64,000 bases of DNA from contig NZ_JAFMTR010000068.1 of assembly GCF_018682675.1 (NCBI RefSeq), positions 1 through 64,000 on the forward strand. Direction: 5' to 3'. Shown piece after piece: positions 52,412 through 63,015 of this stretch. The translations under genes and the position numbers were made by a program. The stretch comes from Sphingopyxis soli (GTDB taxonomy: Bacteria; Pseudomonadota; Alphaproteobacteria; Sphingomonadales; Sphingomonadaceae). The notes below the pieces were generated by a model that saw only the letters and a list, made by a program, of their open reading frames with translations, was not told the DNA's origin and did no database searches. The stretch's first letter is position 1; each line of letters starts with the position of its first letter.

Positions 52412-52423
52412 GACACCGGTGTC
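52412..52423. promoter_or_regulatory. LacI-type operator between lacI and the transport operon
   Basis: GACACCGGTGTC is a perfect 12-bp palindrome with the central C-G step of LacI-family operators, located 37 bp before the FAH-type gene and 126 bp from the lacI start. It could control both directions. Confidence 0.8.
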
Positions 52424-52459
52424 TTTTAGGACATTCGGCGGAAGAGGGAAATCACAAAA

Positions 52460-53245
52460 ATGCCGGCAACGAACGAACAGCAGAATATCGCCCAGGCGTT
52501 TCTGGCGGCGCGTCAAAAAAAGACACCGCTTACCTCGTATCCCGGCACGATGCCGGCCAGCATGGCGGAGGCCTACGCGATCCAGGATGCGGCGATCGCG
52601 TCCGACGGGCGCCGTGTCGGCGGCTGGAAGGTCGGCCGCATCGCCCCCGAACTGGTCGGCGCCTATGGCGACAACCGCCTGACCGGCCCTGTTTTCAGCG
52701 ACGAGATATTCGACGGCAGTGCGGGGCAGCGGCCCATAATGCCTGTCTATGCCGACGGTTTCGCGGCGGCCGAGGCCGAAGTCCTGTTGTGTCTCGGCGA
52801 CGTCGGCACGCGCGATTACGACCTGGAGTCGGTGAAGGATTGCATTATCGAAGTGCGAACCGGCATCGAGATCGCAAGCTCGCCCTTTCCCGCGATCAAC
52901 CAGCATGGCCCGGCGGTCACGGCCTCGGACTATGGCAATAACAAGGGGCTGATCCTCGGCCCCGCGATTTCCGGCTGGCGCGACGCCGACCTGATCCGCA
53001 TGCCCGTCGAATTTTTCGTCGACGATGCACCGGTCGGCGCCGCGACGATGGAGACGATGCTCGACGGTCCGTTCGGATCGGCGCTCTTCCTGATCCGCAC
53101 GCTGCGCGCGCGAGGTATCGCGATCGCCCCGGGCACCTGGGTGTCGACCGGGGCGATCACCGGAATTCACGAAATCCGGCCCGGCCAGCGGGGCGATGCG
53201 CTCTTCGACGGAAAAATCCGCGTCGGCTGCGCGGTTACAGGATAA
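52460..53245 (+). CDS. FAH-family protein (2-keto-4-pentenoate hydratase-like)
   Basis: The 261-residue protein has the fumarylacetoacetase/2-oxopent-4-enoate hydratase fold. Signs are RVGGWKVGRIAPELVGAYGD (substrate side), AEAEVLLCLG and CIIEVRTGIEIASSPFP with carboxylates that should bind the divalent metal, and TWVSTGAITGIHEIRPGQ near the C-terminus. Classic members hydrate 2-keto-4-pentenoate in aromatic meta-cleavage, but no such genes are near. In this uronate operon it more likely acts on a 2-keto-3-deoxy acid, an inference. It is followed by the MFS transporter (24 bp). Confidence 0.85.
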   Translation: MPATNEQQNIAQAFLAARQKKTPLTSYPGTMPASMAEAYAIQDAAIASDGRRVGGWKVGRIAPELVGAYGDNRLTGPVFSDEIFDGSAGQRPIMPVYADGFAAAEAEVLLCLGDVGTRDYDLESVKDCIIEVRTGIEIASSPFPAINQHGPAVTASDYGNNKGLILGPAISGWRDADLIRMPVEFFVDDAPVGAATMETMLDGPFGSALFLIRTLRARGIAIAPGTWVSTGAITGIHEIRPGQRGDALFDGKIRVGCAVTG

Positions 53246-53269
53246 GAGACAGACCAGCGGGAGAGACAA

Positions 53270-54577
53270 ATGGCAAAGGCAATCGCGAACGGAGGCGCTG
53301 TGCCGCGGATGGGTCGCTACCGCTGGCTGATCGTGGCGGTGCTCTTTGCCGCGACGACGGTCAACTATATCGACCGCACAATGCTCGGTCTGCTCGCGCC
53401 GACGCTCGGCGACGAGCTGGGGTGGAGCGAGAATGACTATGGCAACATCGTCACCGCCTTCCAGGCCGCCTATGCGCTCGGCTTCCTGCTCATGGGCTGG
53501 CTGATCGACCGCTTCGGGCCGAAGATCGGCTATGGCATCGCGATCTCGATCTGGACGATCGGCCATGTCGCGCATGGCTTCGCCTCGTCGGTGGCCTCCT
53601 TCATGATGGCGCGCGTGATCCTGGGGGTCGGTGAGGCGGGGCATTTCCCCGCGGTCGTCCGCGCGTCGAGCGAATGGTTTCCGCAGAAAGAGCGATCCTA
53701 CGCGATCGGCTGGGTCAACAGCGCGACGACGATCGGCGTCATCCTGACCGCCCCGACGATCGCCTTCTTCATGCGTGTTCTCGGCTTCGACTGGCGCGAA
53801 ACCTTCATCGTCACCGGCGCGTTCGGCGTCGTCCTGCTGCTCCTGTGGCTCTGGCTCTACAGCAATCCGCGCGAGAGCGGCAAGGTCAGCGCCGCCGAGC
53901 TTGCGTGGATCGAGCATGACCCGCCGGAGAAGATCGAGCGGCTCGGCTGGGGCGCGGTCGTCACCAAGCGCGAGGCATGGGCCTATGCTCTCGGCAAGTT
54001 CCTCACCGATCCGGTCTGGTTCCTGATGCTCTTCTGGCTGCCGAAATATTTCAGCACGACCTATGACGTCGACCTGAAGGTCGTGCTGCTGCCGATGATC
54101 GTCATGTATCTGCTGTCGGACGTCGGCAGCATCCTGGGGGGCTGGGTGTCGTCGAAGCTGATCCAGACGGGGCACAGCGTCAATTTCGCGCGCAAGGCGA
54201 CGATGCTGGGTGCGGGATGCTGCGTGCTGCCTTTGCTGTTCGTCTCGGGGCTCGACAATATGTGGCTCGCGGTGGTGTTGATCGGCATCGCGCTCGCGGG
54301 GCACCAAGCCTTTTCATCGACGATCCTTTCGATCCCGCCCGACATGTTCCCGAAGCGCGCCGTCGGGTCGGTGATCGGGCTGGGCGGCTTTGCCGGCGGG
54401 GTCGGCGGCATGGTCATGGCGAAGTCGACCGGGCTGGTGCTCGATGCAACGGGGGGCAATTACACGGTCATCTTCGCCGCCTGCACGACCGTCTATTTCC
54501 TAGCGGTGCTGGCGATCCACACCCTCAGCCCGCGCCTCGCGCCCGTTGCAATAGAGAGCGAAGCTGCCGCGGCATGA
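53270..54577 (+). CDS. MFS transporter, hexuronate type (ExuT-like)
   Basis: This 435-residue 12-helix major facilitator of the anion:cation symporter family has the start RYRWLIVAVLFAATTVNYID and signatures such as LMGWLIDRFGPKIGYGIAIS, GVGEAGHFPAVVRASSEWFP and GLGGFAGGVGGMVMAKSTGL, as in ExuT/GudP transporters. It should take hexuronates or aldonates across the inner membrane. It is the second gene of the operon; its stop overlaps the uxaC start (ATGA). Confidence 0.9.
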   Translation: MAKAIANGGAVPRMGRYRWLIVAVLFAATTVNYIDRTMLGLLAPTLGDELGWSENDYGNIVTAFQAAYALGFLLMGWLIDRFGPKIGYGIAISIWTIGHVAHGFASSVASFMMARVILGVGEAGHFPAVVRASSEWFPQKERSYAIGWVNSATTIGVILTAPTIAFFMRVLGFDWRETFIVTGAFGVVLLLLWLWLYSNPRESGKVSAAELAWIEHDPPEKIERLGWGAVVTKREAWAYALGKFLTDPVWFLMLFWLPKYFSTTYDVDLKVVLLPMIVMYLLSDVGSILGGWVSSKLIQTGHSVNFARKATMLGAGCCVLPLLFVSGLDNMWLAVVLIGIALAGHQAFSSTILSIPPDMFPKRAVGSVIGLGGFAGGVGGMVMAKSTGLVLDATGGNYTVIFAACTTVYFLAVLAIHTLSPRLAPVAIESEAAAA

Positions 54578-55986
54578 CGCGTCCGCTGACCCTGCATCCC
54601 GACCGCCTCTTTCCGTCCGATCCGGGGCAACGCGACATTGCGCGCCGATTGTACGCGGAGGTGGCCAGCCTTCCGATCATCAGCCCGCACGGGCACACCG
54701 ACCCGAGCTGGTTCGCGGGCAACGCGCCCTTCGGCAATGCGGCGGAGCTGCTGCTGCATCCCGACCATTATCTGTTCCGGATGCTCTATTCGCAGGGCAT
54801 ATCGCTCGATGCGCTCGGCATCGGAAATCCGGGCGCCGATCCGCGCGAAAGCTGGCGGTTGTTCGCCCGGAACTATCATCTGTTCCGCGGCACCCCTTCG
54901 CGGATGTGGATGGACTGGGTGTTCGCCGATGCGTTCGGTTTCGACGTGCAATTTTCGGGCGAGACGTCGGACCTCTATTACGATCGCATCACCGAGGCGT
55001 TGGCGACCGACGCCTTTCGCCCGCGCGCGCTGTTCGACCGCTTCGGGATCGAGGTGATCGCGACGACCGAAAGCCCGCTCGATACGCTGGGTCATCACGC
55101 CGCGATCCGCGCCGCCAATGCGAGCGGCGAGTGGAGCGGGCGCGTGATCACCGCCTATCGCCCCGATCCGGTGGTCGATCCGGAGTTCGGGGGCTTTCGC
55201 GATAATCTTGCGCGCTTCTCCGAGCTGTCGGGCGAAGATGCCTTCAGTTACGCCGGTTATCTCGCCGCGCACCGCAACCGCCGCGCCTGTTTTGAGGCGA
55301 TGGGTGCGACCTCGACCGACCATGGGCACCCGACCGCAGCGACCGCCGACCTGTCGGACGCCGAGGCCGAGGCGCTGTTCGCGCGCGTTACCGGCCCCGC
55401 GGTCAGCCCCGCCGACGCCGAGCTGTTCCGTGCCCATATGCTGACGGTCATGGCGGGGATGAGCCTCGATGACGGGCTTGTCATGCAGATCCATCCCGGC
55501 GCGTTCCGCAATCATAACGCCTGGCTGTTCGAGCATTACGGCCGCGACAAGGGCGCCGATATTCCGACGGGCACCGATTATGTCCATGCGCTGCGCCCGC
55601 TGCTCGGCCGCTATGGCAATGAGGCGGGACTCACGGTCATTCTCTTCACCCTCGACGAGACAAGTTACGCGCGGGAGCTGGCGCCGCTCGCGGGCCATTA
55701 TCCGGCGCTGAAGCTCGGCCCGGCCTGGTGGTTCCACGACAGCCCGGAGGGGATGCGCCGGTTCCGCAGCCAGACGACCGAGACGGCGGGCTTCTACAAC
55801 ACGGTGGGCTTCAACGACGACACGCGCGCCTTCCTGTCGATCCCGGCGCGCCACGATGTCGCGCGGCGTATCGATTGCGGCTTCCTTGCCGGGCTCGTCG
55901 CCGAGCACCGGATGGCGGAATGGGAGGCGGCCGAGCTTGCGATCGACCTCAGCTACAATCTCGCCAAGGCCGCGTACAAGCTGTGA
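54574..55986 (+). CDS. uxaC: Glucuronate/galacturonate isomerase
   Basis: The 470-residue uronate isomerase of the amidohydrolase-related TIM-barrel family converts D-glucuronate to fructuronate and D-galacturonate to tagaturonate. Its metal His pair is in ISPHGHTDPSWFAG, and IEVIATTESPLDTLGHHAAI, VMQIHPGAFRNHNAWLFEHY and the C-terminal end LAGLVAEHRMAEWEAAELAI are family blocks. The length equals E. coli UxaC. The start at 54574 overlaps the transporter stop by 4 nt. Confidence 0.95.
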   Translation: MTRPLTLHPDRLFPSDPGQRDIARRLYAEVASLPIISPHGHTDPSWFAGNAPFGNAAELLLHPDHYLFRMLYSQGISLDALGIGNPGADPRESWRLFARNYHLFRGTPSRMWMDWVFADAFGFDVQFSGETSDLYYDRITEALATDAFRPRALFDRFGIEVIATTESPLDTLGHHAAIRAANASGEWSGRVITAYRPDPVVDPEFGGFRDNLARFSELSGEDAFSYAGYLAAHRNRRACFEAMGATSTDHGHPTAATADLSDAEAEALFARVTGPAVSPADAELFRAHMLTVMAGMSLDDGLVMQIHPGAFRNHNAWLFEHYGRDKGADIPTGTDYVHALRPLLGRYGNEAGLTVILFTLDETSYARELAPLAGHYPALKLGPAWWFHDSPEGMRRFRSQTTETAGFYNTVGFNDDTRAFLSIPARHDVARRIDCGFLAGLVAEHRMAEWEAAELAIDLSYNLAKAAYKL

Positions 55987-57299
55987 GGCTGTCGGCGCAA
56001 ACGCCGCTCCCTGTGTCGGTGCAGGTGCCGGACTACGACCGCGCGGATCAGAAGCCGGGCATCGTCCATATCGGCATCGGCGCGTTCCACCGCGCGCACC
56101 AGGCGCTCTATACCGACGCTGCGATGGGGGCGGGCGACCGCGACTGGGGCATTATCGGCGTGTCGCTGCGCTCGGGCGACGTCGCCGCGCAGCTCAACCC
56201 CCAGGACGGGCTTTATACGGTGAGCAGGCGCAGCGCAGCGGGAACCGGCGTGCGCCTGATCGGTGCGGTGCAGAAGGTGATCGTTGCGGCCGATGCTCCG
56301 CAGGCGGTTGTCGACGCCATCGCCGCGCCGGCCACGCATATCGTCAGCTTCACCGTCACCGAGAAAGGCTATCTGCGCGGCCCCGGCGGTTCGCTCGATC
56401 TGGACGCTGCCAGGGGGTCATCGAGCCTCTACCGCTTTGTCGGCGCCGGTTTGGCAGCGCGCAAGGCGGCTGGCTTGCCCGGACCGACCCTGCTCAGCTG
56501 CGACAATCTTGCGGGTAACGGGGCCGTGCTGAAGGCGCTGATGCGCCAGTATCTTCTCGCCGATCATTCCGGTCTGATCGACTGGTTCGACCGCGAATGC
56601 CGCTGTCCTGCGACGATGGTCGACCGCATCGTTCCCGCCACGACCGACGCCGACCGCGCCGCTGTGGAAGCCGCGCTCGGTGTGCGTGACGAAGGCGCCG
56701 TGGTCACCGAAGGCTTTAGCCAGTGGGTGATCGAGGATGACTTTGCCGGCCCGCGCCCGTTTTGGGAGAAGGTCGGCGCCGAACTCGTCGACGACGTCGC
56801 GCCCTATGAAACGGCGAAGCTTCGCATGCTCAACGGCGCCCATTCCGCGCTCGCCTATATCGGGCTGGGGAGGGGGCACGAATTCGTCCATCAGGCGATC
56901 GCCGATCCCGCCATTCGCCCGGTCATCGAACGGCTGATGCGCCATGAAGCCGCGCCGACGATCGACGCGGCGTCGGGGCAGGATCTGTCCGCCTATGCCG
57001 ATGCGCTGCTCGATCGCTTCGCCAATCCGGCGCTGCATCACCGGCTGATCCAGATCGCGATGGATGGCAGCCAGAAGATTCCGCAGCGCTGGCTTGAAAC
57101 GCTGGCGTGGCATCAGGCGCGGGGCGAGCATTGCCCGTCGCTGGAAGCGGCGGTCGCCGCCTGGATCGACTTTCTGCGGAGCGACCGCCCGATCGACGAT
57201 CCGCTCGCCGCGCCGCTCAAGGCAGCGGCAGCGGGCGCCGATGCGGCACGGCGGATATTCGGGCCGACAGGACCGATCGCCTCGCCCTGGCGGCCCTAA
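55983..57299 (+). CDS. uxuB: Mannitol dehydrogenase family oxidoreductase (UxuB-like fructuronate reductase)
   Basis: This 438-residue protein of the long-chain mannitol dehydrogenase family has an N-terminal Rossmann domain ([20 protein letters not shown]) and a C-terminal catalytic domain with [20 protein letters not shown] (the K-x4-N-x2-H-type signature). It should reduce fructuronate to mannonate and/or tagaturonate to altronate using NADH. The GTG start at 55983 overlaps the uxaC stop as GTGA, which is the main evidence for translation from it. Mannitol or another polyol cannot be excluded, but context favours UxuB. It is last in the operon. Confidence 0.9.
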   Translation: MRLSAQTPLPVSVQVPDYDRADQKPGIVHIGIGAFHRAHQALYTDAAMGAGDRDWGIIGVSLRSGDVAAQLNPQDGLYTVSRRSAAGTGVRLIGAVQKVIVAADAPQAVVDAIAAPATHIVSFTVTEKGYLRGPGGSLDLDAARGSSSLYRFVGAGLAARKAAGLPGPTLLSCDNLAGNGAVLKALMRQYLLADHSGLIDWFDRECRCPATMVDRIVPATTDADRAAVEAALGVRDEGAVVTEGFSQWVIEDDFAGPRPFWEKVGAELVDDVAPYETAKLRMLNGAHSALAYIGLGRGHEFVHQAIADPAIRPVIERLMRHEAAPTIDAASGQDLSAYADALLDRFANPALHHRLIQIAMDGSQKIPQRWLETLAWHQARGEHCPSLEAAVAAWIDFLRSDRPIDDPLAAPLKAAAAGADAARRIFGPTGPIASPWRP

Positions 57300-58636
57300 T
57301 CGATGTCCTGCTCTATTGGCGCAGCCGCAATCCCCGATGGGGGACTGCCATCGAGCGCCAGCCGCAGCCGGTCACGGTCGAGCGCATTGTCCCAGCGCGC
57401 GACGACGACGGTCGCGACGGCGTTGCCGATGAAATTCGTCAGGCTGCGGCATTCCGACATGAAGCGGTCGACGCCGAGGATCAGCGCCATGCCGGCGACC
57501 GGGACCGACGGCACGATCGACAGCGTCGCGGCCAGCGTGATGAAGCCCGCGCCGGTGACCCCTGCGGCGCCCTTCGACGAAATCATCGCGATCAGCAGCA
57601 GCGCGATCTGGTCGCCCAGCGACAGGTCGACGTTGCACGCCTGCGCGATGAACAGCGCGGCGAGCGTCATATAGATGTTGGTGCCGTCGAGATTGAACGA
57701 ATAGCCGGTCGGCACGACCAGCCCGACGACCGACTTGGCGCAGCCCGCGCGCTCCATCTTTTCCATCAGGCTCGGCAGCGCGCTTTCGGACGACGAGGTA
57801 CCGAGCACCAGCAGCAGTTCGGCCTTGAGATAGCGGATCAGCTTCAGGATCGAGAAGCCGGCGAGCCGCGCCGCGGCGCCGAGCACGACGAGCACGAAGA
57901 TCAGCGAGGTCAGGTAGAAGGTCGCGACCAGCCCCGCGAGATTGGCGAGCGATTCGATGCCATATTTGCCGATGGTGAAAGCCATCGCGCCAAATGCGCC
58001 GATCGGCGCCGCGCGCATCAATATGCCGACGAGCTTGAAAACCACCAGCCCGACGCGTTCGAACAGGTCGCGCACGGGAGCGGCCGGTTCGCCGACCATC
58101 GACAGCGCGATGCCGAACAGGATCGACACCAGCAGAACCTGCAGCAGCGATTCCCCCGTCAGCGCCGAGATCAGCGTGGTCGGGATGATCGCCATCAGGA
58201 AATCGACGATGCTGTTGTGGGCAGCCTTCTCGACATAGCCGCTCACCCCCGCGGTATCGAGCGTCGCCGGATCGACATTCATGCCGGCGCCCGGCTGGAC
58301 CGTATTGGCGACCACCAGCCCGACGATCAGGGCGAGCGTCGAGAAGAAGAGGAAATAGACGAAGGCCTTGCCCGCGACGCGGCCGACCGACCGCAGCTCG
58401 CTCATGCCCGCGATGCCGGTGACGAGGGTCAGGAAGATCACCGGCGCGATGATCATCTTCACCAGCTTGATGAAGGCGTCGCCGAGGGGTTTCAGCGCTT
58501 CGCCGGTCGCAGGCCAGAAATGACCGATCAGCGCGCCGAAAAAGATCGCAACGAGCACCTGAACATAGAGTTGGCGGTAGAAAGGCCTGGCCTCTGCCAA
58601 AGTCTGTCCTGCCCGATCGATCGTGATAGCGGCCAC
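57296..58636 (-). CDS. Dicarboxylate/amino acid:cation symporter (DAACS family)
   Basis: This 446-residue membrane transporter of the DctA/GltP family has the motifs [35 protein letters not shown] (the hairpin serine-rich motif), [15 protein letters not shown] and [20 protein letters not shown], all canonical. It imports C4-dicarboxylates or acidic amino acids with protons or sodium. The start GTG at 58636 (VAAITIDR) sets the usual N-terminus; longer readings add Arg-rich noise. Its stop overlaps the end of uxuB tail to tail by 2 nt. It is not clearly part of uronate use. Confidence 0.9.
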   Translation of the reverse strand: MAAITIDRAGQTLAEARPFYRQLYVQVLVAIFFGALIGHFWPATGEALKPLGDAFIKLVKMIIAPVIFLTLVTGIAGMSELRSVGRVAGKAFVYFLFFSTLALIVGLVVANTVQPGAGMNVDPATLDTAGVSGYVEKAAHNSIVDFLMAIIPTTLISALTGESLLQVLLVSILFGIALSMVGEPAAPVRDLFERVGLVVFKLVGILMRAAPIGAFGAMAFTIGKYGIESLANLAGLVATFYLTSLIFVLVVLGAAARLAGFSILKLIRYLKAELLLVLGTSSSESALPSLMEKMERAGCAKSVVGLVVPTGYSFNLDGTNIYMTLAALFIAQACNVDLSLGDQIALLLIAMISSKGAAGVTGAGFITLAATLSIVPSVPVAGMALILGVDRFMSECRSLTNFIGNAVATVVVARWDNALDRDRLRLALDGSPPSGIAAAPIEQDID

Positions 58637-58754
58637 GCGTGATACCCCCCCGAACGCGGCACCTTGCCGCCGCTGCACATCCCGCGCAAGCCGCGCGGCG
58701 ACCGGACCGCATTCTGCCGGATCGAGCCGGAACCAGACGGCGCCGAACCGTTCG

Positions 58755-60149
58755 TCAGTGCGCCGCCTGCGGGCCGCGGGCAACACCCGACTGTTCGAGC
58801 TGGTCGTCGATCGCGGCGATCAGCCGGTCGAGCGCCGCTTCGTCCTTCGCCTCGGCACGCGCGACGAGCACGTCCTGCGTGTTCGAGGCGCGGAGCAGCC
58901 ACCAGCCGTCGCCGGTCATCACGCGCGCGCCGTCGGTGCGGTCGACCCTGGCCCCGGACGCGGTGAGTCGCGCGAGAACCTCATCCACAATGGCGAATTT
59001 GCGCACCTCGTCGACCTGGAAACGCATTTCGGGCGTGTTGACCATCGCCGGCATGTCACCGCGCAGTTCGGTCACGCTCTTGCCCAGCTTGTGCGCCGCC
59101 TCGATCAGCCGGACCGCGGCATAGGGCGCATCGTCATAGCCATAATAGCGGTCGGCGAAGAAAATGTGGCCGCTCATCTCGCCCGCCAGCGGGCTGCCCG
59201 TTTCCTTCATTTTGGCCTTGATCAGGCTGTGGCCGGTCTTCCACATCAACGGCTTGCCGCCCATCCCGGCGACGCGGTCGAACAGCGCCTGGCTGGCCTT
59301 CACATCGGCGATGATCGTCGCGCCGGGAATGTCCTGCAGCGTGGCCTCGGCATATATTTGCAGCAGCTGGTCGCCCCAGATCACGCGGCCCTGCCCGTCG
59401 ATGGCGCCGATCCGGTCGCCGTCTCCATCGAAAGCGACGCCGAAATCGAGGCTCTTCTCCGCGACCAGTTTGCGCAGGTCGGCCAGATTGGCCTCGACCG
59501 TCGGATCGGGATGATGGTTGGGGAAATGGCCGTCGATGTCGGTAAACAGAAGATGATGCTCGCCCGGAAGCCGCGCGGTGAGCTTTTCGATCACCGTGCC
59601 CGCGGCGCCGTTGCCGGCGTCCCAGCCGATGCGGAAGGCGCCGCCGGCGAAGCCTTCGACGAGACGGTCGACATAGGCGTCGACGATGTCGATACTCTCC
59701 GACGTGCCTTCGCCCCCGGCATCGACGGCTTCCCAGTCGCCCGCGGCGGCGATTTCGCCGATCCGCTGGATGTCGGCGCCGAAAAAGGGACGCCCCTGAA
59801 ACACCATCTTGAAGCCGTTATAGTCGGGGGGGTTGTGGCTGCCGGTTATCTGTATGCCGCCATCCACATCCTCGGTTGAGGCGGCATAATAAAGCATCGG
59901 CGTGGGACCCAGCCCGACGCGCAGCGCGTCGACGCCCGCCGCGTTGATCCCCTCGACCAGCGCGGCCTCGAGCATCGGCGACGACAGGCGCCCGTCATAG
60001 CCCACGGCCACCCGCTTGCCCCCCGCGCGCTTGACCAGCGTTGCGAAGCTGCGCCCGATCGCATGGGCGTCGGCCGCCGACAGCGTGTCGCCGACCACCC
60101 CGCGGATGTCATATTCGCGGAGCATCGAGGCGTGAAATATGTGGGTCAT
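58755..60149 (-). CDS. Phosphomannomutase/phosphoglucomutase
   Basis: The 464-residue alpha-D-phosphohexomutase (ManB/AlgC group) has the phosphoserine loop [15 protein letters not shown] (Ser104), the Mg site FDGDGDRIG, the sugar-binding loop [13 protein letters not shown] with GEMSGHIFF, and the C-terminal phosphate-binding end. It interconverts hexose 6- and 1-phosphates for GDP-mannose, UDP-glucose or exopolysaccharide synthesis. The ATG at 60149 gives the family start [17 protein letters not shown]. Confidence 0.94.
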   Translation of the reverse strand: MTHIFHASMLREYDIRGVVGDTLSAADAHAIGRSFATLVKRAGGKRVAVGYDGRLSSPMLEAALVEGINAAGVDALRVGLGPTPMLYYAASTEDVDGGIQITGSHNPPDYNGFKMVFQGRPFFGADIQRIGEIAAAGDWEAVDAGGEGTSESIDIVDAYVDRLVEGFAGGAFRIGWDAGNGAAGTVIEKLTARLPGEHHLLFTDIDGHFPNHHPDPTVEANLADLRKLVAEKSLDFGVAFDGDGDRIGAIDGQGRVIWGDQLLQIYAEATLQDIPGATIIADVKASQALFDRVAGMGGKPLMWKTGHSLIKAKMKETGSPLAGEMSGHIFFADRYYGYDDAPYAAVRLIEAAHKLGKSVTELRGDMPAMVNTPEMRFQVDEVRKFAIVDEVLARLTASGARVDRTDGARVMTGDGWWLLRASNTQDVLVARAEAKDEAALDRLIAAIDDQLEQSGVARGPQAAH

Positions 60150-60348
60150 CGGGTGCTGGCTCGCTGGAATGTTTCTGGAATCGACGGATGGCCTGCCATC
60201 GGGACAGGTCGATGACAAGTCACTGGCCAAAGTTTGCGGCGGGCGAAACCCCGAATTCCTGTTGGGTGGGAGCAATCTGCGGTGTGGCTGCGGCGGGCCG
60301 GGCGCGGCGCCGCCCAGCGAATGACGGTGCCCGCCGCAGGGTCCCACC

Positions 60349-62460
60349 CTATTTCTTCCCGGCCAGTTCCATCGTCAGAAAGGCGTGGAGCATCGCGGCG
60401 CGCACGGCATCCTCGGCATGGTCGGCGCCGACCGAATGGCCGCCCTCCAGATATTCGTGAAAATAGACCTTGTTGCCATATTCGGTCAGGCGCGCCGCGA
60501 ATTTGCGCGCATGGCCGGGGTGGACGCGGTCGTCCTTGGTCGAGAGATAGAGGAAGATCGGCGGGTATTTCACGCCCTTGCGGATGTTCTGATACGGCGA
60601 ATATTTCGACAGGAACGCCCAGTCGGCGGGATTGTCGGGATCGCCATATTCGGCGACCCACGAAGCGCCCGCGAGCAGCTTGTTGTAGCGCTTCATGTCC
60701 TTGAGCGGCGAGCCCGAGATGACCGCGCCGTAAAGATCGGGCCGCTGCTCCATCGCCGCGCCCACCAGCACGCCGCCGTTCGAGCGGCCCGAGATGGCGA
60801 TCTTGCCCTTTGCACTCACGCCGGTCGCGACGAGATCCTCGGCGACGGCATGGAGGTCGTCGAAGCTGTTCTGGCGCCTCTCGCGGAGCGCCGCCTGATG
60901 CCAGGCGGGGCCATATTCGCCGCCGCCGCGGATGTTCGCGAGGACATAGGCATTGCCGTCCTCGACCCAGAACAGGCCGAGCGGACCGGCGCGATAGGGC
61001 TGGCCGGTGAGATAGCCGGGGGTCTGCGCGGCGCGGAAACCGCCATAGGCGTGGACGAGCGCGGGGACAGGGCCGGTCGCGCCCTGCTTGCGGACGAGGA
61101 AATAGGGCACCTTGGTGCCATCCTTCGAGGTTGCGAAGCGCTTTTCGACGCGTATGTCCTTCGCATCGAAGGTGGCGGGGAGGCTCTGCACCACCCGCGG
61201 CGCGCCGCTCTCGCCGACCGCATAGAGCGTCGGCGGCATCAGCATCGTCTCGGCGGTGACGAACGCCAGGTCGCGGTCGTCGACGGTTCCGGCGATGTTC
61301 AGCGTCGCATTGGCGGTAACGGGCACTTCCTTCTGGCTCCAGCGGCCGCTCGCCCGGTCGCGGCGCAGCGCGAACAGCTTGCCCTCCACATCGTCGAGCG
61401 CCTTGACCCACAAGACATTCCTGCTCGCGGCGACATTCTCGATCGCCTGCGATTTCGTCGGCGTCATCACCGGCACGAAGGGCACCTGACCGCCGCTGGC
61501 GAGGATATCGAGCGGCAGCGCGAGGAGCGAGCCCGCGGGAAAATCGGCGTAGGGCTCATTAAGAAAGATAATGACCTGGCCGTCGATCACCGCGCGGATG
61601 TCGGCGGTGTCGGGAATGACGCTGAGGTCGAAATCGCCGTCGCCGGGGTTCGGCAACAGGATGTCGCTGGTGTAGAAGGTCTTGTTGCGGCTGATCATCG
61701 TCCGGCGCTTGTCGCCGTCCATGAAGGCGAAGACGTTGATGCCGACGTCCGCGGCTGTGCCCTCGGCGACCGTCGCGGCGGTCGACAGCGGCGTGCCCCG
61801 CTTCCAGCGCTTGACGATGCGCGGATAGCCCGATGCGGTCATGCTGCCTGCGCCATAGTCGGTCGCGACGAGCAAGGTGTCGGCATTCTCCCATGTCACG
61901 CTGCTCTTCGCCTGCGGCAGCGTGAAGCCGTCCGCGACGAAGCTTTTTGTCGTGCGGTCCCATTCGCGGACGATATCGGCGTCGGTGCCGCCGGGACTCA
62001 CCGAAATCAGGCAGCGCTTGTAGTCGGGCGCGAGGCAATCGGCGCCGTGCCAGACCCAGCTCTGCTTCTCGGCCCGGCCGAGCGCGTCGATGTCGATCAG
62101 CGTCGTCCACACCGGCTTGCCCGCAAGATAGGCGTCGAGCGGGCTTTGCCGCCAGATGCCGCGCGGGTTGGCGGCGTCGCGCCAGAAGCTGGTGATAACG
62201 TCGCCCATCACCTCGCCCGGCCCGGCGATCTGGCGGTCGTCGTCGAGGATCGCCTTCGCGCGCTGGCGGTCGGTTTCGAAGCCGGGGCGAGTGCGGATCA
62301 GCGCGTCGGTCGCCGCATTTTCCTTCTTCACCCAGTCGAGCGCCTTTTGCCCTTCGATATCCTCGAGCCAGAGATAGGGGTCCCGGGTGTCCTGAGCCGC
62401 CGCGGCGACCGCGAGGAGGGACGGGCCGAGGGCAAGCGCGGCGAGGGTGGCGCGGATCAT
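60349..62460 (-). CDS. Prolyl oligopeptidase family serine peptidase (S9A), exported
   Basis: The 703-residue protein has a signal peptide (about 1-24), a seven-bladed propeller (about 60-430) and a C-terminal alpha/beta hydrolase domain. The catalytic Ser560 is in [11 protein letters not shown], an Asp in [12 protein letters not shown], and His675 in [10 protein letters not shown]. It cleaves short proline-containing peptides, probably in the periplasm. The start at 62460 begins the signal peptide ([20 protein letters not shown]). Related exported S9 peptidases are abundant in sphingomonads. Confidence 0.94.
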   Translation of the reverse strand: MIRATLAALALGPSLLAVAAAAQDTRDPYLWLEDIEGQKALDWVKKENAATDALIRTRPGFETDRQRAKAILDDDRQIAGPGEVMGDVITSFWRDAANPRGIWRQSPLDAYLAGKPVWTTLIDIDALGRAEKQSWVWHGADCLAPDYKRCLISVSPGGTDADIVREWDRTTKSFVADGFTLPQAKSSVTWENADTLLVATDYGAGSMTASGYPRIVKRWKRGTPLSTAATVAEGTAADVGINVFAFMDGDKRRTMISRNKTFYTSDILLPNPGDGDFDLSVIPDTADIRAVIDGQVIIFLNEPYADFPAGSLLALPLDILASGGQVPFVPVMTPTKSQAIENVAASRNVLWVKALDDVEGKLFALRRDRASGRWSQKEVPVTANATLNIAGTVDDRDLAFVTAETMLMPPTLYAVGESGAPRVVQSLPATFDAKDIRVEKRFATSKDGTKVPYFLVRKQGATGPVPALVHAYGGFRAAQTPGYLTGQPYRAGPLGLFWVEDGNAYVLANIRGGGEYGPAWHQAALRERRQNSFDDLHAVAEDLVATGVSAKGKIAISGRSNGGVLVGAAMEQRPDLYGAVISGSPLKDMKRYNKLLAGASWVAEYGDPDNPADWAFLSKYSPYQNIRKGVKYPPIFLYLSTKDDRVHPGHARKFAARLTEYGNKVYFHEYLEGGHSVGADHAEDAVRAAMLHAFLTMELAGKK

Positions 62461-62550
62461 GTCTTGGAATTCTCCCCTGGGGTGTGGCGGCGCGTATCGC
62501 GGCGCTGTGCTAGCACCACCAGACACCCGAGGGGAAGGGGGAGGGCGACC

Positions 62551-62973
62551 CTATTGATCGATGATGATCGTGCCCGGGTGGTGCTTGTCGAGATGCTTCT
62601 TGATGATCTTGAGGTTGCGGGTGTTCGAGCGGAACAGGAAGTCGAAAGCGTCGCCGACGAGCGGCACCGCACCGAGCGCGGTATCGACGCCGAGATTGCC
62701 AATCATCCGCCAGATTTTCCACTTCGGCATCCCGAGGTTGCGCGCCTCCCAGATGATATAGGCGCCCATCGTCGCGGTGATCACGTCGCCGACGACGGGA
62801 ACGAGTCCGACGATCGCGTCGAGGCCGACGGGGCGGTTGATGCCGGGAATGACGAAGCTGCGTTCGAGCAGCATTTCCAGCGTCTCGACCCGCTTGCGCA
62901 GCGAAGCGGGATCGCGCCGGTTCTGAATCAGCGCGTCGAAAATGGCGTCGGGATTGGGAGTCGAAGGGGCCAT
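62551..62973 (-). CDS. DUF4112 domain-containing protein
   Basis: The 140-residue small membrane-associated protein has the DUF4112 blocks INRPVGLDAIVGLVPVVGDV and LGVDTALGAVPLVGDAFDFL, each a Gly/Val-rich hydrophobic segment with VGD. Two predicted membrane or interface helices face the cytosol. The function is not known. AAGGAC-type spacing before the ATG is ordinary. It is a single gene between the peptidase and the binding-protein gene. Confidence 0.9.
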   Translation of the reverse strand: MAPSTPNPDAIFDALIQNRRDPASLRKRVETLEMLLERSFVIPGINRPVGLDAIVGLVPVVGDVITATMGAYIIWEARNLGMPKWKIWRMIGNLGVDTALGAVPLVGDAFDFLFRSNTRNLKIIKKHLDKHHPGTIIIDQ

Positions 62974-63015
62974 GCGGGTCCTTTCAAAAGCGCTCGGGGG
63001 TGAAGCGCCGCCTTA

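Noticed and set aside
57107-58642. 511-codon plus-strand frame opposite the DAACS transporter
   Set aside because: The transporter motifs on the minus strand are canonical; the opposite frame is Arg/Asp/Gln-rich.
60385-63003. 872-codon plus-strand frame opposite the prolyl oligopeptidase and DUF4112 genes
   Set aside because: It is antisense to two clear genes with catalytic or family motifs and shows no domain of its own.
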